Origin: Corynebacterium provencense
GTDB lineage: Bacteria; Actinomycetota; Actinomycetes; Mycobacteriales; Mycobacteriaceae
Length of the DNA stretch: 64,000 nucleotides
Assembly: GCA_900049755.1 (NCBI GenBank)
Contig: LT160592.1
Span: 285,836-349,835 of the forward strand
Direction of reading: 5' to 3'
Of this stretch, positions 46,404 to 55,814 are shown one piece after another; the first letter of the stretch is position 1, and every line of letters begins with the position of its first letter. The notes beneath the pieces were generated by a model that was given only the letters and a program-made list of their open reading frames with translations, had not been told where the DNA came from and made no database searches. A program made the position numbers and the translations under genes.

Positions 46404-48469
46404 GGGGTCTCCTGTTCATGGGTCTGCTCATTCTTCCCGGGAGCCTGAGAGGAACTCCCGGTGGACGCTCCTGTGGAGCCGGGGGCACCGGTACGTCTCC
46501 AGACTCCGGCACCGACGAACGGGCCGGTCTCCCTGTCCAGTGCCCAGTCGGCCAGGCGGGGGGAAGGTCCCACCAGGTCACGGCCCACGGCGATGACCTG
46601 ACTGTCCTCCATCAGCGGCACGTCGATGTGCTGTCTGCCGACCAGTTCCCGGACCCTGCCGAGAGTCGCCTGGACCGTCCCGTCCGTGACATCGTCACCG
46701 GTGTAGAGGACGGCGTCCTCGGCGACAGCGGCGAATTCGGCGTCGACGGCCGCGTCCACGGCCGCCGAGCACAGTCCCGAGATGTTCTCCGAGCGCCCGG
46801 AGGGTTCATCCGGGGCCGCGTCCTCCCCCTGTGGTGCTGTGGTCGTTGCCGCCGTACCGGGGCCCGCCGAGGGGTCAGCAGGCTCGACGGACTCTTGCTG
46901 CCCGGGCCGGGACGTCAGATCTGCCGCATCTGTCGGCTCTCCCGTGCCCGTCGGTGCCGGGGTCGACGTGGCCGGGGTCGCCGTCACCGGAGGCAGGGAC
47001 GAGGTCGGCTGTGACACCGCCCGGTCCGCGGTGTCACAGCCGTACCGGCTGCGCAGGGAGGTCAGGGAGGTCGGCGGCTCCTGCCAGGCGACCACCGCAT
47101 CGACCTCCCCTGACGGAAGGAAGGCGCCGTAGAGCTCAGACGAAGGCCTGGTGACGACCGTAGCGTCGATACCCGCCGCAGTGAGCTGGTCTACGACCCG
47201 CCGGGCGGCCTCGACCGCGGTGTCGTCGGTACTGTCCGCCCCGATGCGCAGAGGGGAAAGACCACTGTCCGGGGTGGGGACGGGGGCCATGGCAGATGAG
47301 GGACGTGTCCTACGGCTCTCCCCCGCTGTTCCGTCTGCGGTGTCGACTGTCGTGCCGCCCGAGGTACCGCCTGAACCCTCACCGGCGGGCAGCGGGTCCG
47401 GCGCCGTGGCCCCGGGGTCACCGCTGACGATCCTGGCGACGGAGTCCGCATCCACGGCGTCGGCGATCACCGCACGGTTGGCGGCCGAGGAGGTCCGTGG
47501 CGAGGTGGTGTTGAAGGTCAGGGTGAGCTCGGCGGGCCGTGTCATGGTCCGGACCTGGACGCCCGGGACCGTCGACAACGACTCCCCGGTGACGCCCTGC
47601 CTGCCCGTCACCAGCATCTGCAGCTGACCGTTGCGCAGCATCTGCGCCCCGGTCCTGGTGTCGGGTACCTCGGAGAGCACGAGCTTGTCGGTACGGGCCG
47701 GGGACTGCCCCCAGAATCGTTCATTGCGTTCCAGTTCGATGACACCGCGGGTCGTGTCGACGGCGCGAACCCGGAACACTCCGCCGGACGCCGCGGGCAC
47801 GCCCTCCATCATCGTGGAGAAGTCACGGTCCTCGGAACGGTAGATGTGTGACGGGAGCAGGTCGGAGAACAGTTCCCTCCAGTCCGGGTCGGGCCGTGTG
47901 AAGGTGACGTCGACGGTACGCCCTCCGGCAGTGACGTCTATCCTCTCGACGGCAGCATAGTCCGCCGGTGCCGCCACTCCCGGGGCCGTGGTCATCTGCT
48001 GGCGGAGGTACTCGAAGTCCGAGCCGGTGACCGGGGTTCCGTCGGACCACTGTGCGGCGGCGGAGATCTCGTACCGGACCGCGGTAGGTGCCGCCGGTTC
48101 ACCCTCGGTGACGGTGACGGAGGTCAACAGGTCGGTGTTGAGTTCCGATCTGTGCTCCTCCCCCGGCAACGCGGTGAAGGCACTCGGCAGGGTCAGTGCC
48201 GCGACGACGCTGGTCGCTGTAGACCGGGAACCCACGAGGTGGGGGTTGAGGTCGGTGGGAACGTCGTCGACTCCGACGGTGACGGTCCTGAGCTCCTCGG
48301 CCCGGTCGTCGTCGGCGTCCGCCGGTGCGGTGGTGGTGGTCTGCCGGGGCTCCTGAACTGTCGGGGCGTCCCCGGGTCTGGCCTGGCAGCCCGTGAGCGT
48401 GAGGGACGCCGCCAGGACGGCAGCCCCCACGACCACAGGCCGTCGGCGGGAACAGTACTGCTCTTCCAC
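46400..48469 (-). CDS. ABC transporter family 5 substrate-binding lipoprotein
   Basis: 689 aa from the GTG at 48469, chosen so that the signal peptide (RRRPVVVGAAVLAASL, lipobox LTGC) is N-terminal. The fold follows DppA/OppA-type proteins: WSDGTPVTGSDFEYLRQQM and RNERFWGQSP are typical. It lacks a neighbouring permease or ATPase. Two Thr/Ser/Pro/Gly-rich low-complexity inserts break the C-terminal lobe (around 46.78-46.99 kb and 47.28-47.39 kb). It is the upstream gene of mshB with an overlap, so the product may serve an unidentified uptake system or act as a surface lipoprotein. Confidence 0.85.
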   Translation of the reverse strand: MEEQYCSRRRPVVVGAAVLAASLTLTGCQARPGDAPTVQEPRQTTTTAPADADDDRAEELRTVTVGVDDVPTDLNPHLVGSRSTATSVVAALTLPSAFTALPGEEHRSELNTDLLTSVTVTEGEPAAPTAVRYEISAAAQWSDGTPVTGSDFEYLRQQMTTAPGVAAPADYAAVERIDVTAGGRTVDVTFTRPDPDWRELFSDLLPSHIYRSEDRDFSTMMEGVPAASGGVFRVRAVDTTRGVIELERNERFWGQSPARTDKLVLSEVPDTRTGAQMLRNGQLQMLVTGRQGVTGESLSTVPGVQVRTMTRPAELTLTFNTTSPRTSSAANRAVIADAVDADSVARIVSGDPGATAPDPLPAGEGSGGTSGGTTVDTADGTAGESRRTRPSSAMAPVPTPDSGLSPLRIGADSTDDTAVEAARRVVDQLTAAGIDATVVTRPSSELYGAFLPSGEVDAVVAWQEPPTSLTSLRSRYGCDTADRAVSQPTSSLPPVTATPATSTPAPTGTGEPTDAADLTSRPGQQESVEPADPSAGPGTAATTTAPQGEDAAPDEPSGRSENISGLCSAAVDAAVDAEFAAVAEDAVLYTGDDVTDGTVQATLGRVRELVGRQHIDVPLMEDSQVIAVGRDLVGPSPRLADWALDRETGPFVGAGVWRRTGAPGSTGASTGSSSQAPGKNEQTHEQETP

Positions 48470-48521
48470 TACCGGCGGCTCCTCCCGGTCACACCCCGCG
48501 GTCGGGGCTGACCTGTCGTTC

Positions 48522-50432
48522 TCAGTTCCTGTCGCGCTGCTTCGCCCGGGCTGCGGCACGACCGCGCTCGGTGGCGCCGAGAATGACCTTACGCACCCTG
48601 ATGGCATCAGGGGTGACCTCGACGCACTCGTCCTGACCACAGAACTCCATCGCCTCGTCCAGGGAGAGGTTCCTGGCCTTGGCCAGGGTCACGGTGGCGT
48701 CCGCGGTGGCGGAACGCATGTTCGTGAGCTTCTTCTCCTTGGTGATGTTGATGTCCATGTCCTCGTCACGGTTGTTCTGGCCGACGACCATACCTTCGTA
48801 GGTCTCGGTACCGGGTTCGACGAAGAAGCTGCCGCGGTCCGCCAGCTGGGTCAGCGCGTAGGCGGTGATCTGGCCGGAGCGGTCCGCGACCAGGGAACCG
48901 TTCGGGCGGTCCTTGATCTCTCCCGCCCAGTTGTCGTACCCGGCGGAGTAGCTGTTGGCGATGCCTGTTCCGCGGGTCTCGGTCATGAAGATGGTGCGGA
49001 AACCGATGAGACCGCGGGCGGGCACGAGGAAGTTCATGCGGATCCAGCCGTTGCCGCTGTTGTCCATGCCCTCCATGCGGCCCTTGCGGGCGGCCATGAG
49101 CTGGGTGACTGCCCCGAGATGCTCCTCGGGGACGTCGATGACCATGTGCTCCCACGGCTCCTGGAGCTTGCCGTCGACGGTCCGGGTGACCACCTGCGGC
49201 TTGCCGACGGTCAGTTCGAATCCCTCGCGACGCATCGTCTCGACGAGGATGGACAGCGCCATCTCGCCACGTCCCTGGACCTCCCAGGCGTCCGGCCTCT
49301 CGGTCGGGAGCACCTTGATGGAGACGTTGCCGATGAGTTCCTGGTCGAGACGGTTCTTGACGACCCGGGCGGTGAGCTGGTTGCCGGATCGGCCGGCCAT
49401 CGGCGAGGTGTTCACACCGATGGTCATGGAGATCGCGGGCTCGTCCACGGTGATCCGGGGAAGTGCGACCGGGTGCTCCGGGTCGGCGAGGGTGTCACCG
49501 ATCATGACGTCCTCGATGCCGGAGATCGCGGCGATGTCACCGGCGATGACCTCGTCGGTGGGAACCCGGTCGACGCCCACCGTGCGGAGCAGTTCGGAGA
49601 TCCGGACGTTCTTGATGTGCTCCTCGCCGTTCTCGTCGTAGTGGATCCAGGCGACCTGCTGTCCCTTGTGGAGGGAACCGGCGAAGACCCGGACCAGGCC
49701 GATACGGCCGAGGAAGTTGGAGGAGTCCAGGTTGGTGACGTGCGCCTGGAGCGGGGCGTCGTGCTCGGCGGAGGGTTCCGGGAGAACCTCGTAGATCACG
49801 TCGAAGAGGGCCTGGAGATCCTCGGCGTCCGGGACGTTGCCGTTGCCCGGGTTGGTGGTGGACGCCTTGCCCGCGCGTCCGGAGGTGTAGATCACCGGGA
49901 GGTCGAGGAGGGTCTCGGCGGCGTCGGCGGCCTCGGGGTCGTCGAGCGCGGAGGCCAGTTCCAGCAGGAGGTCCTGGGCTTCGGAGACGACCTCGTCGAT
50001 ACGGGCGTCCGGTCGGTCGGTCTTGTTCACGCAGATGATCACGGGCATCTTCGCTTCGAGTGCCTTGCCGAGGACGAAGCGGGTCTGCGGCAGCGGGCCT
50101 TCGGAGGCGTCGATGAGAAGGACGACGCCGTCGACCATGGACAGGGCACGCTCGACTTCGCCACCGAAATCGGCGTGGCCGGGGGTGTCGATGACGTTGA
50201 TGATCAGGTCTGCACCGTCTTTACCTGCGCCTGCCCGCCTGATGGCGGTGTTCTTGGCGAGGATGGTGATGCCTTTCTCTTTTTCGAGGTCACCGGAGTC
50301 CATGACGCGGTCCTCGACCTCGGCGTGGGGGTCGAAGACGCCCGACTGGCGCAACATCGCGTCAACGAGAGTGGTCTTGCCGTGGTCGACGTGGGCGACG
50401 ATGGCGACATTGCGGAATTCAGTCAGTGACAC
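48522..50432 (-). CDS. typA: Translational GTPase TypA/BipA
   Basis: 636 aa from a GTG. EF-G-like GTPase: P-loop AHVDHGKTT, G3 DTPGHADFGGE, NKTDRPDAR. The C-terminal half has the TypA-specific GMVVGQNNRDEDMDIN block. The family acts on the ribosome in 50S assembly and stress. A TATAAG and a GGAAGA site lie upstream. It ends 52 nt before the substrate-binding lipoprotein gene. Confidence 0.96.
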   Translation of the reverse strand: MSLTEFRNVAIVAHVDHGKTTLVDAMLRQSGVFDPHAEVEDRVMDSGDLEKEKGITILAKNTAIRRAGAGKDGADLIINVIDTPGHADFGGEVERALSMVDGVVLLIDASEGPLPQTRFVLGKALEAKMPVIICVNKTDRPDARIDEVVSEAQDLLLELASALDDPEAADAAETLLDLPVIYTSGRAGKASTTNPGNGNVPDAEDLQALFDVIYEVLPEPSAEHDAPLQAHVTNLDSSNFLGRIGLVRVFAGSLHKGQQVAWIHYDENGEEHIKNVRISELLRTVGVDRVPTDEVIAGDIAAISGIEDVMIGDTLADPEHPVALPRITVDEPAISMTIGVNTSPMAGRSGNQLTARVVKNRLDQELIGNVSIKVLPTERPDAWEVQGRGEMALSILVETMRREGFELTVGKPQVVTRTVDGKLQEPWEHMVIDVPEEHLGAVTQLMAARKGRMEGMDNSGNGWIRMNFLVPARGLIGFRTIFMTETRGTGIANSYSAGYDNWAGEIKDRPNGSLVADRSGQITAYALTQLADRGSFFVEPGTETYEGMVVGQNNRDEDMDINITKEKKLTNMRSATADATVTLAKARNLSLDEAMEFCGQDECVEVTPDAIRVRKVILGATERGRAAARAKQRDRN

Positions 50433-50633
50433 AGATCCAGGTCTTCCTTATAGAGCGGGGAGAAAAGCGTACGGGCATGTCGGCGGCACGGAGTGGACGC
50501 CGATATGCGGACGGGGGTACAGAGTACCCTCTTGCGCCGGTATTCTTCTCATCAGACAAAGTGGAGCACAGCGGACGTGGCCTGTGTTACCGTTGTTGAC
50601 AATGTGACTCCTGAGGTTTACGAAAGGCCCCCC

Positions 50634-51329
50634 GTGAGCTCCCTCCGCCGTTCCCGCCCGCACCGTCGCTCCGCCGCCGCCCTCCTCGCCGCCGTGACCG
50701 CCCTCGCGGTCCCCACGGCAACGATCGCCGCCCCCACCGCCGGGGCACAGGCCCTGGTCGACAACCTCGGACGCCCCTCCCCCGAAGTGCTCGACCTGGT
50801 CGAGAACTTCGCCGCCCAACCCGGAATGCCGGCAGAGGTCGGGGACACCCTCCGACGCCTCGTCAGTTTCTTCCGCGGCGACGGGGAACCCGGCGTGGAG
50901 GTCCCCGAGAACGGGCCGGCCTTCACCCAGTTCGGCTGGCCCACCGTGGCCACCGAATGCATCGGCGGCACGGAGAACGCCGTCGGCACCGCCATCGCCG
51001 TCCCCGGCCCCGCCCCGATCCCGCTCCCCGGAGTACCGGCCGGTCAGGCGGCCTTCGTCTTCACCGCCCTGGGCACCGGTCCGGCCGTGGCCAGCGACAC
51101 CACGTCCATGCAGGTGCACTGGCTCAACGTCAACAGCGGCCGCATGGGCCAGACCCCCCTGCTGCCCGGCACCATGAACACCGGTGGCCCCGGCACCGTC
51201 AACGGCCTGGCGGACACCGGCCCCGGCACCGTCATCGCCGTCCTCAGCGGCGGCATCACCACCGCCGAGGAGAACGGCCACGCGGACTGCCGTTTCGCCC
51301 CGACGGTCGGTCTGACCAGCGTCGCCTGA
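50634..51329 (+). CDS. Secreted protein with Sec signal peptide
   Basis: 231 aa from the GTG at 50634; GAAAGG lies 6 nt upstream. The N-terminus is a classic signal peptide: basic SSLRRSRPHRRSA, hydrophobic AALLAAVTALAVPTATIA, and an Ala-x-Ala site near GAQA. The mature part is Gly/Pro/Thr-rich with two Cys (in TECIGG and ADCRF) that could form a disulfide, and a pattern like IgG-like corynebacterial secreted proteins. No known domain recognised. Divergent from typA. Confidence 0.8.
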   Translation: MSSLRRSRPHRRSAAALLAAVTALAVPTATIAAPTAGAQALVDNLGRPSPEVLDLVENFAAQPGMPAEVGDTLRRLVSFFRGDGEPGVEVPENGPAFTQFGWPTVATECIGGTENAVGTAIAVPGPAPIPLPGVPAGQAAFVFTALGTGPAVASDTTSMQVHWLNVNSGRMGQTPLLPGTMNTGGPGTVNGLADTGPGTVIAVLSGGITTAEENGHADCRFAPTVGLTSVA

Positions 51330-51367
51330 CCTTTCGCGGCGGACCTCCGGATCCGTCCCGGCCGTGG

Positions 51368-51373
51368 TAGAAC
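51368..51373 (+). promoter_or_regulatory. -10 element of the DUF402 gene
   Basis: TAGAAC, 7 nt before the ATG. Confidence 0.4.
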
Positions 51374-51380
51374 CGTCACC

Positions 51381-52010
51381 ATGACGACGGCCCACCCTCC
51401 GAAGGTCGAGACCTTCGACACGGACAAAGGGATCAACACCGACCCGAAAGGGTTCGACCGCGCCGTCGACCGGTGGGCGACCCTGCCGCCCGAAGCCTCA
51501 TACGGCACCTCCGCCGGCCCGCCGCGGGGCCTGTACATGGCCCGACCCGCCGACCACCCCCGCTTCGGCTACCTCGAGAGCTGGCTGCTGCCCGCGCTGG
51601 ATCTTCGGGTCAGCAGATTCCACTTCCGCAACGGGTCCGGGCACGGCCCCTACCCGGGCCAGGAACTCTACATCGACATCGCACTGACCGAGACCCCTCT
51701 CCCCGGCGGCCGGGTGTGGCGCACCACCGACCTGTACATCGACGTGGTGACCTACGCCGGCGGCAGATGGGAGATCCTCGACCTGGAGGAGCTGGGGGAC
51801 GCCCTGGTCGCCGGACACCTGTCCCCCGAGCAGACCTGCCGCGCGCTCACAGCAGCGCAGAAGGTGGTCACCGGCATCGTCACCACAGGCTCGGCCGAAG
51901 AGTTCCTCAGCAGACAGGGATACAACCTCCACTGGGCGGATCCGGCGGACGTGGTTCCCGCCCCTCCGGAGCAACGGCACGACGGCACTCCGGACAGAAA
52001 CCCCCTCTGA
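51381..52010 (+). CDS. DUF402 family protein
   Basis: 209 aa. The DUF402 core is seen in YIDIALTETPL, then WRTTDLYIDVVTYAGGRW and the metal-site-like ILDLEEL, as in FomD/Ntdp-type nucleotide phosphatases. In that family the Asp/Glu pair binds metal and the enzyme removes phosphates from nucleotides. Substrate unknown. Converges on the acyl-CoA dehydrogenase with a 3-nt gap. Confidence 0.85.
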   Translation: MTTAHPPKVETFDTDKGINTDPKGFDRAVDRWATLPPEASYGTSAGPPRGLYMARPADHPRFGYLESWLLPALDLRVSRFHFRNGSGHGPYPGQELYIDIALTETPLPGGRVWRTTDLYIDVVTYAGGRWEILDLEELGDALVAGHLSPEQTCRALTAAQKVVTGIVTTGSAEEFLSRQGYNLHWADPADVVPAPPEQRHDGTPDRNPL

Positions 52011-52013
52011 CCT

Positions 52014-53183
52014 CTATGCGAGGATCTGGCGTCCCATGACCATGCGGCAGATCTGGTTGGTTCCCTCGTAGATCTGGGTGATCTTTGCGTCCCTCATCAT
52101 CCGCTCCACCGGGAAGTCACGGGTGTATCCGTAGCCGCCGAGCAGCTGGATGGCGTCGAGGGTGACCTCCATGGCGATGTCGGAGGCGAATGCCTTCGAT
52201 CCCGCGGCCATCAGTCCGAGCTTCTCCCCGTTCTCCGCGACCCCCCTCTCGGCGTTCGACGCCGCGGTGTAGATCATCAGCCGTGCAGCATCGATCTTCA
52301 TCTTCATGTCCGCGAGGGTGAACTGCGTGTTCTGGAACGAGGCGACGGGCCTGCCGAACTGCCTTCGCTCCTTGACATACCCGACCGCCACCTCGAACGC
52401 CCCCTGGGCGATGCCGAGCGCCTGCGCGCCGATGGTCGGGCGGGTGTGGTCGAGCGTCTGGAGGGCCGTCTTGAATCCGGTGCCTTCCTCGCCGATCATC
52501 CGGTCACCGGGGATCCGGCAGTCCTCGAAGTACAGTTCGGCGGTGGGCGACCCCTTGATCCCCAGCTTGTGCTCGAGGGCACCGACCCGGAAGCCCGGGT
52601 CGTCCCTGTGCACCATGAACGCCGAGATCCCGTGGGAACCGGCGTCCGGGTCGGTCACCGCCATCACGGTGTACCAGGTGGAACGGGAACCGTTGGTGAT
52701 GAAGCACTTGGACCCGTTGATGACCCAGTCATCCCCGTCCCGGACTGCCCTGGTCTTCATGGCTCCGGCGTCGGACCCTGCCTCACGTTCGGTGAGCGCG
52801 TAGGACGCCATGGCGCCGGCCGCGATGTCGGGAAGAACCTTCGCCTTGAGTTCCTGGGAACCCTGCAGGATCAGTCCCATGGTCCCCAGCTTGTTCACCG
52901 CGGGAATCAGGGAAGATGACCCACAGACACGCGCCACCTCCTCGATGACGATGACTGCGGCGAGAGAGTCCGCACCCTGGCCTCCGAACTCCTCGGGAAT
53001 GTGCACCGCATTGAATCCGGAGCTGTTCAGCGCCTCCAGGGCTTCCTCGGGGAACCTCTCGTTCTCGTCGACGTCTGCGGCGTGCGGTGCAATCTGTTCC
53101 TCGGCGATCTGCCGGATCGCGGAGCGAAGCTCCCGGTACTCCTCGGGCAGCTGGAAGAGATCGAAGTCGGGGTTGAAGGCCAT
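52014..53183 (-). CDS. fadE25: Acyl-CoA dehydrogenase, FadE25 type
   Basis: 389 aa from the ATG at 53183 with AGGAG 5 nt upstream; the longer ORF to 53333 runs into the neighbour. FAD-dependent alpha,beta-dehydrogenation of acyl-CoA. Motifs: ALTEREAGSDAGA, WYTVMAVTDPD, IYEGTNQICRMVM (catalytic Glu region). It resembles mycobacterial FadE25 along its length. This gene is not expected in C. glutamicum, so the host likely degrades fatty or branched acyl chains. Divergent from the DUF4232 lipoprotein gene. Confidence 0.93.
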   Translation of the reverse strand: MAFNPDFDLFQLPEEYRELRSAIRQIAEEQIAPHAADVDENERFPEEALEALNSSGFNAVHIPEEFGGQGADSLAAVIVIEEVARVCGSSSLIPAVNKLGTMGLILQGSQELKAKVLPDIAAGAMASYALTEREAGSDAGAMKTRAVRDGDDWVINGSKCFITNGSRSTWYTVMAVTDPDAGSHGISAFMVHRDDPGFRVGALEHKLGIKGSPTAELYFEDCRIPGDRMIGEEGTGFKTALQTLDHTRPTIGAQALGIAQGAFEVAVGYVKERRQFGRPVASFQNTQFTLADMKMKIDAARLMIYTAASNAERGVAENGEKLGLMAAGSKAFASDIAMEVTLDAIQLLGGYGYTRDFPVERMMRDAKITQIYEGTNQICRMVMGRQILA

Positions 53184-53346
53184 GGATGCTCCTGTTCGGC
53201 GGGACTCTTGACGGGATACGGCGGGCCGCCGGCGGGCCTCTGACTGCGCCGCTCTCGGGTTCCGCCTACCGGAACTCATGCTAGTACTCCCCCTGACGTG
53301 TCGGGCCCGATCCGGGGAACCGGACGTCGGCACGGGGCGGAGACGG

Positions 53347-53352
53347 TAGGCT
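53347..53352 (+). promoter_or_regulatory. -10 element of the DUF4232 lipoprotein gene
   Basis: TAGGCT, 8 nt before the ATG at 53361. Confidence 0.45.
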
Positions 53353-53360
53353 CACGTGGC

Positions 53361-54008
53361 ATGGGAACACGAACTCCAGGCAGGACCCGACGTACCGCAG
53401 CCACGATCACCGCCGCTCTGGCACTCGTCACTCTCGGTGCCTGCGGTTCGTCGACGGGTGACGGCTCGACGGCGACCTCCGGCGCGACCGGCGTCACCGG
53501 TGCTGACACCACCCCGACGGGCACCATCACCGGCCCAGGCACCACCGCCGCCGCGAATGACACCGGTGACGGCGCGCAGGGCGGTGACGCCGGTCAACGG
53601 TGCGGCACCGACGACCTCACCGTGGAGGCGGGGCCCGGTGACGGTGCAGCGGGAAGTGTCTACCGTCCCCTGGAGTTCACGAATGTCTCGGACAGCCCGT
53701 GCACCCTCTCCGGGTATCCGGGGGTGAGCCTCGTCTCCGGTGACGCGCAGGTGGGGCAGGCGGCCGAGCGCGAACCCGCCGCCGGCGACCTGCCTGTGGT
53801 GACCCTCGCCCCCGGTGACTCCGCCTCCGCCGACCTGAAGATCACCGCTCCCGGGGTCTACGGCGACCGTTGCACCGAAACTCCCGCAGAGTCGCTGAAG
53901 GTCTATCCGCCGGAGCAGACCGCCTCAGTGACCGTCGCCGCGGAAGGCCTGACCGGCTGCACCGGGGAGGACGCCCCGGCCACACTCAGCATCTCGCCGA
54001 TCAGGTGA
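53361..54008 (+). CDS. DUF4232 lipoprotein
   Basis: 215 aa. Signal peptide with lipobox LGAC near residue 27, a Thr/Gly-rich linker (about 30-78), then the DUF4232 domain with Cys pairs (QRCGTDDL, SPCTLSGYPG, DRCTETP, GCTGED). It should be an extracellular lipid-anchored protein; four cysteines suggest two disulfides. Function unknown; common in actinobacteria. Confidence 0.9.
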   Translation: MGTRTPGRTRRTAATITAALALVTLGACGSSTGDGSTATSGATGVTGADTTPTGTITGPGTTAAANDTGDGAQGGDAGQRCGTDDLTVEAGPGDGAAGSVYRPLEFTNVSDSPCTLSGYPGVSLVSGDAQVGQAAEREPAAGDLPVVTLAPGDSASADLKITAPGVYGDRCTETPAESLKVYPPEQTASVTVAAEGLTGCTGEDAPATLSISPIR

Positions 54009-54074
54009 CGCTGCCGGACCCTGCCCCGGAACCCCGGAAAAGCCTGCCCGTCCACCTCCCCCTCCGATGCCCGA

Positions 54075-54080
54075 TAGGCT
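54075..54080 (+). promoter_or_regulatory. -10 element of the SDR-like gene
   Basis: TAGGCT, 7 nt before the ATG at 54088. Confidence 0.45.
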
Positions 54081-54087
54081 GGACTGT

Positions 54088-54795
54088 ATGAGTGAGATCG
54101 TGATCATCGGCGGCCACGGCCGCGTCGCCCTGCTGACCATCCCCCTGCTCGTCGCCGACGGCAACTCCGTCACCGCGGTCGTCCGGGACCCGGACCAGGT
54201 CGCCGATGTCGAGGACGCCGGTGCCTCCGCCGTCGTCGCGGACATCGAGACGATGAGTACAGACAGTATCGTCGACCTCCTGGAGCCTTTCGACACTGTC
54301 GTCTGGTCCGCCGGTGCCGGCGGCGGGGATCCGGAGAGGACCCGCAACGTCGACGAGAATGCCGCCGTCCGGACCATCAACGCCGCGGAGGAGTCCGACA
54401 CCGACCGTTTCATCATGGTGTCGTGGTGCGGGTCCTACCTGGACCACGGCATCCCCGAGGATGATCCTTTCCACGTGTACGCCGACGCCAAGGCCCGGGC
54501 GGACTCCCATCTGAGAAGGTCGTCGCTGGACTGGACGATTCTCGGGCCCTCGACGCTCACCGACGGTGAGGAGACGGGGATCTCGGTCATCCCGGAGGAC
54601 CGGGGCCGCACCGACGGGACCACCGTCCCCCGTGCCGCCGTGGCCGCGCTCATCGCCGCCGCGGTCGACTGCCCCCGGAGTGCGGGACACACTGTGCGTT
54701 TCAACGCCGGTGACTCTGACCCTGAGGACGTCCTCCACGACCTCAACCTCAACCTCTCCAGTGCGCTGGACTCCCACGGTTCCGGCTTCGAGTGA
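54088..54795 (+). CDS. NAD(P)-binding SDR/NmrA-like protein
   Basis: 235 aa. Atypical SDR: N-terminal nucleotide-binding IIGGHGRVALLTIPLL (GxxGxxG variant), then VVRDPDQVADV, VWSAGAGGGDP, VSWCGSYL, and RSSLDWTILGPSTL typical of NAD(P)H-binding YwnB/HscB-like proteins. The usual Tyr-Lys catalytic pair is not in the classical form (YADAKARAD is present). Cytosolic. Substrate unknown. Confidence 0.88.
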   Translation: MSEIVIIGGHGRVALLTIPLLVADGNSVTAVVRDPDQVADVEDAGASAVVADIETMSTDSIVDLLEPFDTVVWSAGAGGGDPERTRNVDENAAVRTINAAEESDTDRFIMVSWCGSYLDHGIPEDDPFHVYADAKARADSHLRRSSLDWTILGPSTLTDGEETGISVIPEDRGRTDGTTVPRAAVAALIAAAVDCPRSAGHTVRFNAGDSDPEDVLHDLNLNLSSALDSHGSGFE

Positions 54796-54810
54796 CCCGA
54801 CCCGCAGGGC

Positions 54811-54816
54811 TAGCAT
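54811..54816 (+). promoter_or_regulatory. -10 element of the patatin gene
   Basis: TAGCAT, 7 nt before the ATG at 54824. The alternative ATG 54815 lies within the hexamer. Confidence 0.45.
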
Positions 54817-54823
54817 GGGTGCG

Positions 54824-55711
54824 ATGACAGACTCCACCTTCACTGCCGGCGATGTCGCCCTCGTCTTCGAGGGCGGCGGGGCCCGCAACAGTTTCACAGC
54901 TGCCACAGTGCATGAGCTGATGGTCAACGACGTGCACTTCGGCTGGGTCGGCGGGGTGTCCGCCGGATCCTCCCACACCGTGAACTTCCTGGGCCACGAC
55001 CCCGAACGTGCACGGGAGAGTTTCGTCGAGTTCACGGCGTCCCCCGCCTCCGGCGGAGTGGGCTCCTTCATCCGCGGGGACGGCTACTTCGACGCCGAGT
55101 ACATCTACGAGACCGCCGGTCTGCCGGGCAACGACCTTCCCTACAACTTCGAGGCCTTCCTCTCTGACCCCACACCGTTCAGCATCGAGGCGACCAATGC
55201 CCTGACCGGTGAACCGACGAGGTGGGGGCGACAGGACATCACCGACCTGGACTCGTTGCTCAAGCGGGTCCGGGCGTCCTCGACACTGCCGGTCATCATG
55301 AACACGCCGGAAGTCGACGGAACGCCCTATGTCGACGGTGCCCTCAGCGGTTCCGGGGGAATCCCCGTCGACGCCGCCGAGGCCGACGGTTTCGAACGCT
55401 ACCTCGTGCTGTGCACGAGGCCCCGTGACTATGTGCGCCCGCCGGTGAAGCATCCCGGTGCGGTGCGCCGGATCCTGCGTCGTCACCCCGCCGTCGCCGA
55501 TGCGGTCATCGCACGCCCGGCACGCTACAACGCCACCAGACGGCACCTTTTCGACCTGGAGAGACAGGGCAGGGCCCTGCTCTTCTTCCCGGAGGAGATG
55601 CGGATCTCCAACACCGAGCGCAACCTCGACCGTCTCAAGGCGACCTACTACGACGGTCTGGTGCAGACACAACGGGACTGGGACCGGATCATGGACTTCC
55701 TCACCGCCTGA
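54824..55711 (+). CDS. Patatin-like phospholipase
   Basis: 295 aa. Ser-Asp dyad hydrolase: oxyanion motif EGGGARN, nucleophile motif GVSAGSS (near residues 42-48), and VDGALSGSG with the Asp of the DG dyad. A basic stretch follows (RRILRRHP). Resembles bacterial RssA/YlbK-type patatins that cleave acyl esters. It follows the SDR gene by 28 nt. Confidence 0.9.
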   Translation: MTDSTFTAGDVALVFEGGGARNSFTAATVHELMVNDVHFGWVGGVSAGSSHTVNFLGHDPERARESFVEFTASPASGGVGSFIRGDGYFDAEYIYETAGLPGNDLPYNFEAFLSDPTPFSIEATNALTGEPTRWGRQDITDLDSLLKRVRASSTLPVIMNTPEVDGTPYVDGALSGSGGIPVDAAEADGFERYLVLCTRPRDYVRPPVKHPGAVRRILRRHPAVADAVIARPARYNATRRHLFDLERQGRALLFFPEEMRISNTERNLDRLKATYYDGLVQTQRDWDRIMDFLTA

Positions 55712-55814
55712 CCACCGTGCCCGACCACGGGCGTTCTCCGGATACACTGGGACGGTCCCGGGCCGGCGTACATGTCACGGTGCCTGCCCCTCCCCGACCG
55801 CAGAGGACCTTTCC

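Noticed and set aside
48393..50429. 678-aa plus-strand open frame opposite typA
   Set aside because: Typical high-GC shadow of a certain gene; no family motif and no ribosome site.
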